Source of the DNA: Hyphomonas jannaschiana VP2
Lineage (GTDB): Bacteria > Pseudomonadota > Alphaproteobacteria > Caulobacterales > Hyphomonadaceae
NCBI RefSeq assembly: GCF_000685215.1
Contig: NZ_ARYJ01000016.1
Coordinates: 1 to 56,161 of the forward strand
Length of the DNA: 56,161 nucleotides
Direction of reading: 5' to 3'
Shown: piece after piece, positions 40,788 through 49,146 of the stretch
How the letters are laid out: the number at the start of each line of letters is the position of its first letter
How positions within the stretch are numbered: position 1 is the first letter of the stretch
Program-made: the position numbers and the translations under genes
Notes under the pieces: model-generated
What the model was told of the DNA's origin: nothing
Seen by the model: the letters and a program-made list of their open reading frames with translations, nothing else
The model's database searches: none

Positions 40788-41400
40788 TTCCTGTGCAAAA
40801 GCAGGCACCAACTCACTGCTAGCGGCAAATGACATGGCCTGATGGGCGATAGCGTCCTTTGGGCCGCTGATTCTTATTTGTTTTTCGCCAACTTCGATCT
40901 TACTGACGAGCGTCCGGACATAGGCTTTGGCAAACTGGCGATTGTCCGGATTTCTGAGTGCCTGCGAGACGGCGATCCCGAATTTCTCCACAACCTTGTC
41001 GCCAAGCTTATCAATGGGCGCACTCCGCTCCCGATCCAGCAGCGCGATCTGCCGTTTCAGACGCTCAACCTTGTCCTGTTGTTCGTGGATGTGTGCCGAC
41101 AAGGTACCGTCCATCGACAACTCGCCGCTGCCAACCATCGTGTAAAGGTTCGTGACCTGGGCTTCGGCTTTTCGCTTCTCACCATCCTGCCTTTTGCGCT
41201 GCTCCTTAGCAGAGCGTCCCCGCTCCTGCGCGCGGGCTAGAAGCATTTCCGTCATTTTGCGCAAACGCTTCGGTTCAAGAACTGAGCCTTCCAGCGCATC
41301 GATGACGATATCGTCCAGTTCCTGCATCGGGATCGACACACCCTTGCAAGCGGTCTGCCCGGCATCGGGAACAGTGCAGTATGAGTGGGGATCGCCAGTG
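40743..41400 (-). pseudogene. C-terminal remnant of a large serine recombinase
   Basis: The frame encodes a C-terminal part of a resolvase-type (large serine) recombinase: QTACKGVSIPMQELDD, the Cys-bearing zinc-ribbon end, then the long coiled-coil (EQQDKVERLKRQIALLD) and the tail FAKAYVRTLVSKIEVG. The N-terminal catalytic and most of the zinc-ribbon parts are missing. The last 15 or so codons lie inside the tRNA gene (ending EDSNPRPPDS), as expected when integration fuses the gene to the tRNA. The right edge is where family similarity fades. Confidence 0.7.
40772..40789. repeat. attL-type direct repeat (tRNA-Arg 3' end)
   Basis: The 18-bp sequence CCTCCCCGGTGCGCCATT, which is the 3' end of the tRNA, is repeated exactly at 49070-49087. 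The pair frames the island and is the likely integration core. Confidence 0.88.
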
Positions 41401-41425
41401 CTGAATCGATGGAGGCGATCCGTTG

Positions 41426-41797
41426 CTAACGGTCCCTTTTCGTCACTTCTGCAAGGGACAATTTGGCTAGATGCTGAGACACAAAGGCCCGGAATTCATC
41501 AAAAGGCTCCCAGGTGCGCTTATCCAAAAAGCCGAGTTTGACCACGGCACGGACAATCCCGGTAAACTCGGCATCCGAAAATTGCCTTATGAGCAAGTCT
41601 GCCAAGTGAGGCGCGTAGCGAACATCGGCTTGTTCCTGAAAGATGGCTCTGGCATGAAAGAAGGTGTTTGCAATGACGAAGCCTAGGAAAGCCTCTTTGT
41701 CTCCGAGCCAGACAATAGAGTGCTCCAGCGGAGACGCTCGCAGCCTTAGAACCTGATCGAGGTCGTTCAAGGCGAGGAGGAAGCGCTTTTGATTCTG
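41426..41797 (-). CDS. Partial gene of unknown function
   Basis: An open frame of 123 codons without a usable ATG and bounded upstream by a TAG. A TTG at 41770 could start it. It reads like a real cytosolic protein: LNDLDQVLRLRASPLEH, GFVIANTFFHARAIFQEQ, then LLIRQFSDAEFTGIVRAVV and FDEFRAFVSQHLAKLS. I recognise no family. Its 5' side abuts the IS3 OrfB remnant, so an insertion has probably cut it. It may be an old island cargo gene. Confidence 0.4.
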   Translation of the reverse strand, partial: QNQKRFLLALNDLDQVLRLRASPLEHSIVWLGDKEAFLGFVIANTFFHARAIFQEQADVRYAPHLADLLIRQFSDAEFTGIVRAVVKLGFLDKRTWEPFDEFRAFVSQHLAKLSLAEVTKRDR

Positions 41798-41813
41798 CTA
41801 GACTTGCGACAAC

Positions 41814-42109
41814 GCGCTTCCGGCCTCGGCGGCGTTTTACGGCCAGCCCGTAGAGGCGCCTCAGTTTCTTGTGGTTCATGGTGATGCCTTCCCGTTCGAG
41901 CATCAGGCCGATGCGGCGATAGCCGAACCGGCGCCGTTCAGAGGCGATCTCCCGCATGCGGCTTCGGATCTCCGGATTATCCGGTTCCGGCTCTCGCCTG
42001 ACTGTTTTCGGATCGATGCTGACCAGCCGTCAGGCCCGGCGTTGAGAGATGTCGTAGGTCTCCATCACCTTGAGTGCCGCTGCCCGTTTCGTCTGGGGCG
42101 TCGTCAGTT
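41814..42109 (-). pseudogene. IS3-family transposase OrfB remnant
   Basis: The frame reads TKRAAALKVMETYDISQRRA, a TGA at 42032-42030, then RLVSIDPKTVRREPEPDNPE and FGYRRIGLMLEREGITMNHK. This is the N-terminal HTH_21-like part of IS3 OrfB. The similarity stops at about 41814, and the DDE catalytic core is absent. With the nonsense codon and truncation it is dead. It follows OrfA directly, in the usual IS3 order. Confidence 0.8.
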
Positions 42110-42367
42110 CTTTCCCAGCAGATCTTTCAGGATCGACACATCAAGCATGCTGTCCGCCAGCAGTTTCTTCAGCCGGGCGTTCTCTATCTCAAGTGTCTTC
42201 AGCCGACGCGCGTCCGAGACGTCCAAGCCTCCGAACCTCGCCTTCCATTTGTAGAAGGTGGCAGAACTGACGCCGTGACACCGGCAGACCTCCGCCGTCG
42301 CCATCCCACGCTCCTGTGCCGCCAGGATCGCGATGATCTGCTCTTCGCTGAATTTGCTCTTCCGCAT
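42104..42367 (-). CDS. IS3-family transposase OrfA
   Basis: An 87-residue OrfA, intact. It opens MRKSKFSEEQIIAILAAQER, has the HTH in GMATAEVCRCHGVSSATFYKW, then a leucine-zipper region (LEIENARLKKLLADSMLDVSIL). It would bind the IS ends. Its partner OrfB is broken, so the element cannot move by itself. The start at 42367 follows AGGAGACAG. Confidence 0.88.
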   Translation of the reverse strand: MRKSKFSEEQIIAILAAQERGMATAEVCRCHGVSSATFYKWKARFGGLDVSDARRLKTLEIENARLKKLLADSMLDVSILKDLLGKN

Positions 42368-42474
42368 TGTCTGTCTCCTTGCGACAGACTCTCCATTCAA
42401 ATGCGGGACCAGACGAGGCTCAGGTCAATACGGTTTCAGACGTGGCCAGCCCCGCTGCGCCGATCCTCGAGCCA

Positions 42475-42645
42475 GGCTTCGAGGAACTCTTTCGACCACG
42501 TGTAATACAGCCCCTGGGCAATCCCCTCGCGCCGGCACGGTTCGGCAATCGAATATTCGCCGCGCAAGCCTTCCGGCACGATGCGGACCTTCTCTTTGGC
42601 GGAGAATTTGCGCCAGGTCTTCAGGCGGATATCTTCAACAATCAT
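42475..42645 (-). pseudogene. Second IS3-family OrfA fragment
   Basis: About 57 codons of another OrfA type: RLKTWRKFSAKEKVRIVPEG, SIAEPCRREGIAQGLYYTWS and KEFLEA, after which the similarity ends. It differs from the OrfA at 42104-42367, so two unrelated insertions are stacked here. The sequence before its start has an IS-end-like TGAGCTGCTCAG near 42671-42685. Confidence 0.75.
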
Positions 42646-43039
42646 GCGGCTTAACCGACATTCATCACAGACTGAGCTGCTCAGTTTTATGATTAGGTTT
42701 CGTTGGGCTCCCGATCCAACAGCGCAATCATCTGAATTTGATGACTTGATTGCGAATATGTCTGCGGAATTCCAGCAGTGGGACTCTTCAACTCATTAAC
42801 TTGAGTACTGAAATGCTACCCGAAGCTTCTGATTACAGGAGAAGCGCTAAATGCCATCAACGATCACCTCTTGCGAGTTCTGAGGTTTTCCAGTGTCAAA
42901 ATTCGACGTCCTGATTGAGGGGCTAGGCTGGTATTCTGTGCCAAAAGTATTCGTTAAAATTTAATTCAATTTCCCTCTTGAGTAATATTTTCTGTGTGGT
43001 CTTCTAGTGCAGATTTCTATTCTGTGGGGGCCTCTAAAA
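42646..43039. other. AT-rich gap before the RHS gene
   Basis: I see no gene in these 394 bases. The part next to the IS fragment has the short palindrome ACTGAGC-T-GCTCAGT (42671-42685) followed by TTTT. The part before the RHS gene is AT-rich and may hold its promoter, but I cannot point to boxes with confidence. Confidence 0.5.
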
Positions 43040-46000
43040 ATGTCTTTTGCTGTCCGGGCGCTTTGTGCGTTCTCGCTTAGCCTGTGTCTGAGTGTCAACG
43101 CAGAGGCACAAACAGGCCAGGCTGGAGACGGGACGGCTACCTCAGAGTCCATCGGCGATTTTCAACAACAGCTATCTCTGTTCCCGGGCGGTGGCACGGT
43201 AACGCCCGTTCCAATTGTTGAATGGGAAAAGCGGCAGGATTCTGAAGCGCGTTTGACCGCATTTGGGGACGACATGTTTGGGGACCAGATCGACCCCAAT
43301 ACGGGCGCGTTGAGTTTTACCCAGACAGATGTCTCAATACCGGGAAACAGCGCTTTGCCGGTTGCGCTTGTCCGACGCCGGTCTCAAGGACGCCTTTACA
43401 AGGCATATACAAACGCTGAATTTGGTGATTGGGAATACGTCGTCCCACGGATGAAAGCCCTGACTGCCGGGAGCAATACTTGGACGGGCGGCCGGTGTTC
43501 CGCATCGTTTTCATCTCAGTTTCCTGATGTTTATCACCAGGGAAGTGGCTTCCAGCATGATCATACCTATTCGAATGGTATTACCGTTGAAGTAGGTGGG
43601 TCCGCAGACCAGCTGCTGGAGGTGCCTCAGGGTAGCCAGTGGCCGAGTGGTGCCACACATGTCACCAAAAATAATTGGTACTTTACCTGCGCCAATAGTG
43701 GCACGACTTTCCTAGGCTATGATCCCAATGGCAACGAGTATCGGTTTGACCGCCATATTGTCCTTGATGGTGATCCGCTAAGCTATGTCGATGCTCGATC
43801 GCTGACCCGTAAACAGAATATTTTGGCGGCCACACAGGTGACCGATGTTCATGGGAATTGGGTGAAGTATGAATACGATACATCAGGCCGTCTTACGCAG
43901 ATTCATGCTAATGATGGCCGATCAATTACGTTGAGCTATTCAGGGTCTTCCAGACTCGTTTCGACTGTGTCAGCCCATGGTCGGACCTGGAGCTATGCTT
44001 ATCGTCAGAGCACCTACCAGTTGCCGTTGTGGCAAAGTGAACTCGGAGAGCCTGGTGACGGACAAGTACTTAACACTGTTACCCAGCCGGATGGCCGACA
44101 ATGGACGTTTACACTCGATGAAATGACGGCGGAGCCCGGGCCTTCTCACCGATGTATATTTTTAAGGGATGTAACTCTTGTGCATCCCAATGGCGCGACC
44201 GCGACATTCCGATTGTCTCAGGTTGCGCACAGGCAATCGATTGGAACAGTCATTGCCATGCAAAGTATCTGCCCTACGGCGCTGGACCCTCATGAGACCA
44301 ACCCTTTCCCAAATCCCCTGCGATATAGTGAGCCGAGTGTGGCGGCAGCTATGATCAGCGTGACGGCAAAAGAAATCACGGGGCCAACCATACCGACTGC
44401 AGCATGGTATTACACATATGAAAGGGATGAAGACACGGACGACCCAGATGGCGATCGCACAAACTGGACGAAAGTGATCGGGCCGGGAATTCATCTGACC
44501 TATTACCACAAGTGGATGCGGGAACCTTTAGGGGGGAGCCAAGTAAAAGTTGAAACTCGGGCGAGTGCGTCCGGTCCGCTTCTGCAAACCGTGAGCTCGA
44601 CATATGTCTTGGAAAATGATGTCGGGTCACCTGCCGCGCCAACACCCGGAGATCCACAGCACCGAAATCGCCGGTTTTTGACAGCCCAACAGCTCACGAC
44701 GCGTGGATCGGATACCTACACCACGGATTATACATATAATACATCATTTTCGTCTTCGAACTATTCTTACGGGTTTCCAATAGAAATTGATGAGTCGACG
44801 AGCACGAGCGCACAAACCCGCCAAAGCTCGGCCAGCTATATCCACAAGACCAATCCATGGGTCTTAGGGCTTGTCAGCGTTGTCACACGCAACGGCAAGG
44901 AGTTAGAGCGTCATACATATGATGGTAATGGCGGCCGTTTGACGACCAAAACCTTCGGTTCTTCGTTTGCATCGTCCACGTACACGTACAATAGCAATGG
45001 CACACTCGCGACCTACAAAGACGGGCTCAACAGAACCACGTCATTCGGGAGCTACAAGCGGGGGATTCCACAAACGATTACACTGCGCGATGGCAATACG
45101 ATCACTAAGGCTGTGGACAATAAGGGATGGGTCACCAGTGAGACCAATCCGCGTGGTTATACGACGGGTTTCATTTATAATAATATGGGATGGCTGACCA
45201 ACATCACCCGAACAGGGTCTTGGGCTGATACATCTTTATCCTATACCCTCAATAACAATGGTGTGACGCAAACGATCACACGTGGGAATAACCGCGAAAT
45301 CGTCACGTATGACAATCTACTGCGTCCAACAAATGTTCAGGCGGTCGATTTAAAGGGTTATGCCTCATCAATCTTTACCAAGACGACCTATGATGCTTTG
45401 GGGCGCCAGATTTTTGTTTCCTTTCCATCGAGCACATCAAATCCTTCTGCCGGAACAAGCACAAGCTATGATGCCTTTGGACGGATCACGCAGACGGCGG
45501 AAAATGTTTCTCCCTATGCAACGACTAGTATGGCGTATCTGGCGGGTAACAAAATTCGGGTAACGGACCCCGCAAACGCCCAGACAACAACGACATACCG
45601 CTCCTTTGGCGCGCCGGGGACTGATACGGTCATGAGCGTTCTGGATGCGATGGGAACCACAACGACATTCACGCGCGATATTCATGACAATCTGACATCT
45701 CTGAACCAATCAGGAACAACAAGCGGATATAATGTAAATATCACCCGTAACTTTTGGTACGATAACCGCTTCCGGCTATGTCGGCATTACGCGCCTGAGT
45801 TTGGGCATGAGCTATTCGCTTATGACAATGCAGATCAGATGAAGTATTCGTCCCGCGGCGAAGCTGGCGGGTCATCTTGTGCGACGCCGTCCAGCTCTAT
45901 CCGTACTGCCTTCACCTATGATGCCATGGGGCGGCAAACAAATGTGAGTTTCCCCTCTGGAACACCGAATATCGTAAAGACCTACGATGCCAACGGTAAT

Positions 46001-47788
46001 CCGCTTACGGTCAACAGAGGGGGAGTAAACTGGACGTATGCCTATAACGAATTGGACCTGCTCACGTCCGAAACCTTGGCAATTGATGGCCGGACCTATG
46101 CGCTAAGCCACGGGTACGACAGTACTGGCAGCGTATCTTCTCGCACTTTGCCAGACAGCACGGTGGTCACTTTTGATCCGGATGGATTTGGCCAGCCCAC
46201 CGAAGCCAAAGTTGGATCGACAGCGTATGTCGACAGCATCTCGTACCACCCAAATGGTGCAGTGAGTGCGGCAAGTTATGGAAACGGTTACAACTATATA
46301 CAAACACTCACCGATCGCCTTATGCCCTATGACATCAAGGTGCAGAAGACGGGCAGTTCACTGATCCATCTGCGTCAGGCATATGACGCGCGTGGCAAGA
46401 TTACATCGATAACGGACTATGTCGTTAGCGGGCAGAACCGCAGCTTCACATATGATGCCAAGGGGCGTCTCAAAACGGCGAGCGGATCATGGGGGAGTGG
46501 CAGTTATAAGTATGATGCCCTTGATAACATCCGCAAGAAAGTGTTGGGCAACCGGACGGTAGACATCGAGTACTACACCAACAACCTCGTCAAACGGGTT
46601 AAAGATACGGCAGGTGCCGGAACCTGGCAGACCTGGTCACATGATGGACGGGGTAATGTCACGATCAATGGTCCGCTGGCATTCAGCTACGACTTTGCCA
46701 ATCAGCCTGTTGCTGTAACAGGCGCGACGACTGCCAGCTTCACGTATGATGGTAATTTGAAACGGGTGAAGAGTGTCTCTGGTGGCAAAACGGATTACTG
46801 GGTTTATTCTGCGCTGACAGGTACACCTGTGTACCGAGATCGTGCATCAGCAGGCAACTTAACCTCGTTCCTTTCCGTGGGCGGAGCTCAGATCCGGATT
46901 CAGAACGGTTCGCCTTGGTACACCTATCTCGATCATCAAGGGTCCTCGATTGCGCAGACCTGGGCTGGCGGAGGTTTGAGCTGGCGTGAGCATTACACAC
47001 CCTTCGGTGAGAAGATCCTTAATCCCAACAACAACTCAGACCGCCCCGGTTATACCGGGCACATTCAGGACGACGCCACCGGCCTCACCTACATGCAGGC
47101 CCGCTACTACGACCCCGTCGCAGGCCGGTTCCTCTCAACCGACCCGATCGGGTATCAGGACCAGCTGAATCTGTATGCTTATGTCGCAAATGATCCGATC
47201 AATGCGACGGACCCGACCGGGCAGTTTGTGGACATTATCGTGGCGCAAGTTGCCGGTCATGTGTGGCGCAACAATGTTTCAGCGGAAACTAAGGCGAATG
47301 TACATACAGCATTGGACGTCGGTGGGCTGACGCCCGTCGTCGGAATTGCTGCTGATGTTGCGAATACAGTTCTTTATGCGGCTGAAGGAGATTTAGTGAA
47401 TACGGCCGTCGCTGCGGTCGCCATGGTGCCTGTTATTGGCCAAGGCGCGACCGGTGGAAAGTTGGCGGTAAAGTACGGCGACGATGTCGTATCAACATTG
47501 AAGCCTGGTCCCTATGCTAAAGGCTCAATACCAGCAAGCAGCACGGGTCGTGCGACAGCAGCCGAACAGCGCCAACTAAACGATATGATGGCAAAAGATG
47601 GCTGCCATACCTGTGGTACCACAAGCCCAGGAACCAAAAGCGGAAATGCAATTGGTGATCATCAGCCACCGACGGCACTGAACTCTTCTGGAAATCCTCA
47701 ACGCCTATATCCACATTGTGATAGTTGTAGTCGCCGACAGGCGGGCGAAGTAACACAAGAAGTTCTGCGTCGCAAAAAAGAGAGATAG
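43040..47788 (+). CDS. Secreted RHS/YD-repeat protein with C-terminal toxin-like domain
   Basis: A 1582-residue protein. A Sec signal peptide ends at AEA|QTG near residue 24. YD repeats fill most of the chain, ending with the RHS core: YTGHIQDDATGLTYMQARYY, GRFLSTDPIGY and LNLYAYVANDPINATDPTG. The tail (about residues 1395-1582) has a hydrophobic pretoxin part (VGGLTPVVGIAADVANTVLY) and a Cys/His-rich end: GCHTCG, GDHQPP and YPHCDSCSRRQAGEV. The last looks like a treble-clef or HNH-like nuclease. The start follows GGGGG; 43007 is an alternative. There is no PAAR or VgrG part, so delivery is not by a standard type VI tip. It is AT-richer than the flanks and has one immunity-type gene behind it. 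Confidence 0.85.
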   Translation: MSFAVRALCAFSLSLCLSVNAEAQTGQAGDGTATSESIGDFQQQLSLFPGGGTVTPVPIVEWEKRQDSEARLTAFGDDMFGDQIDPNTGALSFTQTDVSIPGNSALPVALVRRRSQGRLYKAYTNAEFGDWEYVVPRMKALTAGSNTWTGGRCSASFSSQFPDVYHQGSGFQHDHTYSNGITVEVGGSADQLLEVPQGSQWPSGATHVTKNNWYFTCANSGTTFLGYDPNGNEYRFDRHIVLDGDPLSYVDARSLTRKQNILAATQVTDVHGNWVKYEYDTSGRLTQIHANDGRSITLSYSGSSRLVSTVSAHGRTWSYAYRQSTYQLPLWQSELGEPGDGQVLNTVTQPDGRQWTFTLDEMTAEPGPSHRCIFLRDVTLVHPNGATATFRLSQVAHRQSIGTVIAMQSICPTALDPHETNPFPNPLRYSEPSVAAAMISVTAKEITGPTIPTAAWYYTYERDEDTDDPDGDRTNWTKVIGPGIHLTYYHKWMREPLGGSQVKVETRASASGPLLQTVSSTYVLENDVGSPAAPTPGDPQHRNRRFLTAQQLTTRGSDTYTTDYTYNTSFSSSNYSYGFPIEIDESTSTSAQTRQSSASYIHKTNPWVLGLVSVVTRNGKELERHTYDGNGGRLTTKTFGSSFASSTYTYNSNGTLATYKDGLNRTTSFGSYKRGIPQTITLRDGNTITKAVDNKGWVTSETNPRGYTTGFIYNNMGWLTNITRTGSWADTSLSYTLNNNGVTQTITRGNNREIVTYDNLLRPTNVQAVDLKGYASSIFTKTTYDALGRQIFVSFPSSTSNPSAGTSTSYDAFGRITQTAENVSPYATTSMAYLAGNKIRVTDPANAQTTTTYRSFGAPGTDTVMSVLDAMGTTTTFTRDIHDNLTSLNQSGTTSGYNVNITRNFWYDNRFRLCRHYAPEFGHELFAYDNADQMKYSSRGEAGGSSCATPSSSIRTAFTYDAMGRQTNVSFPSGTPNIVKTYDANGNPLTVNRGGVNWTYAYNELDLLTSETLAIDGRTYALSHGYDSTGSVSSRTLPDSTVVTFDPDGFGQPTEAKVGSTAYVDSISYHPNGAVSAASYGNGYNYIQTLTDRLMPYDIKVQKTGSSLIHLRQAYDARGKITSITDYVVSGQNRSFTYDAKGRLKTASGSWGSGSYKYDALDNIRKKVLGNRTVDIEYYTNNLVKRVKDTAGAGTWQTWSHDGRGNVTINGPLAFSYDFANQPVAVTGATTASFTYDGNLKRVKSVSGGKTDYWVYSALTGTPVYRDRASAGNLTSFLSVGGAQIRIQNGSPWYTYLDHQGSSIAQTWAGGGLSWREHYTPFGEKILNPNNNSDRPGYTGHIQDDATGLTYMQARYYDPVAGRFLSTDPIGYQDQLNLYAYVANDPINATDPTGQFVDIIVAQVAGHVWRNNVSAETKANVHTALDVGGLTPVVGIAADVANTVLYAAEGDLVNTAVAAVAMVPVIGQGATGGKLAVKYGDDVVSTLKPGPYAKGSIPASSTGRATAAEQRQLNDMMAKDGCHTCGTTSPGTKSGNAIGDHQPPTALNSSGNPQRLYPHCDSCSRRQAGEVTQEVLRRKKER

Positions 47789-47789
47789 C

Positions 47790-48176
47790 ATGCCGAAAAT
47801 TCAAACGTCAGTACCTAGAGGGATGCTGTTTATTTATGATCGCAACACTGAGGGCATAGTGATTCCTGAATACTCGCCAAAATTCGTAGTAAATAGTACT
47901 CCAACTTCTTTGTCGATTGCCACACAATCCGAAGAGGACGGGGAAGTTGAGATAGACTTGCTCCCGCTATCCTGCTTCTCCCTAGAGGAAAAGAGCCTTG
48001 TATTTGAAGGAAAATTAATGTCTGCAGATGGTTGCATATCGATTTGCTTTATGGCGGATGAGGAAATAGCGTCTATTTCTTCAAAGCGGGGCGCTTGCAC
48101 AATCAAGATTGCGGCCGATTCCCCGCAATTTCCCACCGCGGTTTCTGTTTATGTCGAACAGCAGGATATCGATTGA
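47790..48176 (+). CDS. Putative immunity protein for the RHS toxin
   Basis: A 128-residue, acidic, strand-rich protein of no family that I recognise. It starts one base after the RHS stop, which is the usual place for an immunity gene, and has no signal peptide, as expected for protection of the cytosol. The content is AT-rich like the RHS gene. A hairpin follows at 48220-48245. The immunity role is inferred from position only. Confidence 0.6.
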   Translation: MPKIQTSVPRGMLFIYDRNTEGIVIPEYSPKFVVNSTPTSLSIATQSEEDGEVEIDLLPLSCFSLEEKSLVFEGKLMSADGCISICFMADEEIASISSKRGACTIKIAADSPQFPTAVSVYVEQQDID

Positions 48177-48219
48177 GTTCGGAAGCTTGAGATCAGTATA
48201 CGGCAACGGCAAGATAAAG

Positions 48220-48245
48220 CGAGTTTTCCCTTCGGGGTAAACTCG
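48220..48245 (+). terminator. Hairpin after the immunity gene
   Basis: An 11-bp stem (10 of 11 paired), CGAGTTTTCCC at 48220-48230 with GGGTAAACTCG at 48235-48245 and a stable TTCG loop. There is no T-run, so termination is uncertain. Confidence 0.4.
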
Positions 48246-48279
48246 TAGCTAGCGCCCTTGCGGATACGATATTATGTTT

Positions 48280-48338
48280 GGTGCCAGATTGGTTCCATGT
48301 GGGTGGAACTGGGGCTTATGTGTTACCAGTTTGGCACC
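48280..48338. repeat. Imperfect 14-bp inverted repeat
   Basis: GGTGCCAGATTGGT at 48280-48293 is repeated inverted (12 of 14) at 48325-48338. The stretch between also reads as a 23-codon open frame starting ATG 48275. It could be an RNA hairpin, a small-element end or a protein-binding site. It is next to the decayed gene. Confidence 0.4.
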
Positions 48339-48382
48339 TGTCTAAGGCGGGCTTTCGGTCCGGCATTTGCAGGGGCTGATCC

Positions 48383-48719
48383 GTGGCAGACGACAAGGAC
48401 TTGTTTGGCCAGTCGGGTGACCGGTGCTGAGGACGGCTCCGAGGGCGCACGCGAGCAAGGGTACAAATCGCTACTCCGAATCCAAACCCAAGACGAGCCG
48501 TTTCAACGCCCGGGGCCGCAGAGCGTAGGCGCACCCGAAATATCTGCAAAGAGACGGCTTCGACATTGTGCGGCAAACCGACAAGCACGGCAACACCGTT
48601 GAACGCTAGCGCTCAGGCCGCTTGTATGACCCCTTCTTGAACGAAGTGGAGACCGGGACTTCCTGGAGCGGACGGAGCAGAGCTTTGACGGCAAGGGCGA
48701 CCTGCCCAGTTCCGGTTGA
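48383..48719 (+). pseudogene. Decayed small gene of unknown function
   Basis: Pieces of one protein can be read with frame changes. GTG 48383 gives MADDKDLFGQSGD. Another frame gives SKPKTSRFNARGRRA, a stop, KYLQRDGFDIVRQTDKHGNT, a second stop, then GRLYDPFLNEVETG. A last shift gives DFLERTEQSFDGKGD and a TGA at 48717. The hydrophilic, charged text is protein-like throughout, so it seems a true gene of about 110 codons that has picked up two stops and at least two frameshifts. I know no family for it. The rest of the gap (48720-49069) shows no gene. Confidence 0.55.
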
Positions 48720-49069
48720 TCGTGTCGCCTGAATAAACGGAGCTAACGCCGGGCCGACCTGCTCCCCCCCGGCGCCTAAGTCGGCATCACCCCGTTAGAC
48801 GTTTTTGTCTTTTAGTAAAGCGCTATCCCAACACATTTGATTGAACCGCAAGTGATAGTGCTTGGTCTAATTAGGAGATCCAGCTTTAGATTGAAAATGT
48901 AGCCTGCCGCCTAGACCTTTTGGGAATTTACATAGTGCCGGGCTGAACAAAAGTGGATGTGGAAGCAGCTATTGATGCGACCGTTTTCGCGGGAGTAGCC
49001 GTTACCGGCCCATGAGACCGAACAAAGAGCTACAATTCTACGAAAACAAAATAGCCGTTCTCTTCTTCA

Positions 49070-49087
49070 CCTCCCCGGTGCGCCATT
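49070..49087. repeat. attR-type direct repeat
   Basis: The exact second copy of the 18-bp tRNA-Arg 3' end, CCTCCCCGGTGCGCCATT. It marks the right end of the island; the sequence after it is the former downstream flank of the tRNA gene. Confidence 0.88.
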
Positions 49088-49108
49088 TTTCCCTTTTGAA
49101 AGAACGGA

Positions 49109-49126
49109 TGCCTCTCGTGAGAGGCA
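49109..49126. terminator. Small hairpin between attR and the glycosyltransferase gene
   Basis: An 8-bp perfect stem, TGCCTCTC at 49109-49116 and GAGAGGCA at 49119-49126, with a 2-base loop. It could end the leftward glycosyltransferase unit or have been the tRNA terminator before the island came in. The T-runs are weak. Confidence 0.4.
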
Positions 49127-49146
49127 CCCTTTGTGGAATGGCGTTG

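Larger units (their letters stand above)
40772..49087. mobile_element. Genomic island in tRNA-Arg(ACG), 8.3 kb
   Basis: An 8.3-kb segment bounded by the 18-bp tRNA-end repeat. It is visibly AT-richer than its flanks. It holds a recombinase remnant next to the tRNA, remains of IS3-family elements, a secreted RHS-repeat protein with a toxin-like end, an immunity-type gene, and a decayed gene. The recombinase is truncated and so the island is probably immobile now. Boundaries rest on the exact repeat. Confidence 0.85.

Noticed and set aside
40505..40828. A minus-strand frame with GAPGRIRTPDPQIRSLVLYP
   Set aside because: Also a translation of tRNA sequence, overlapping the protease end; not a gene.
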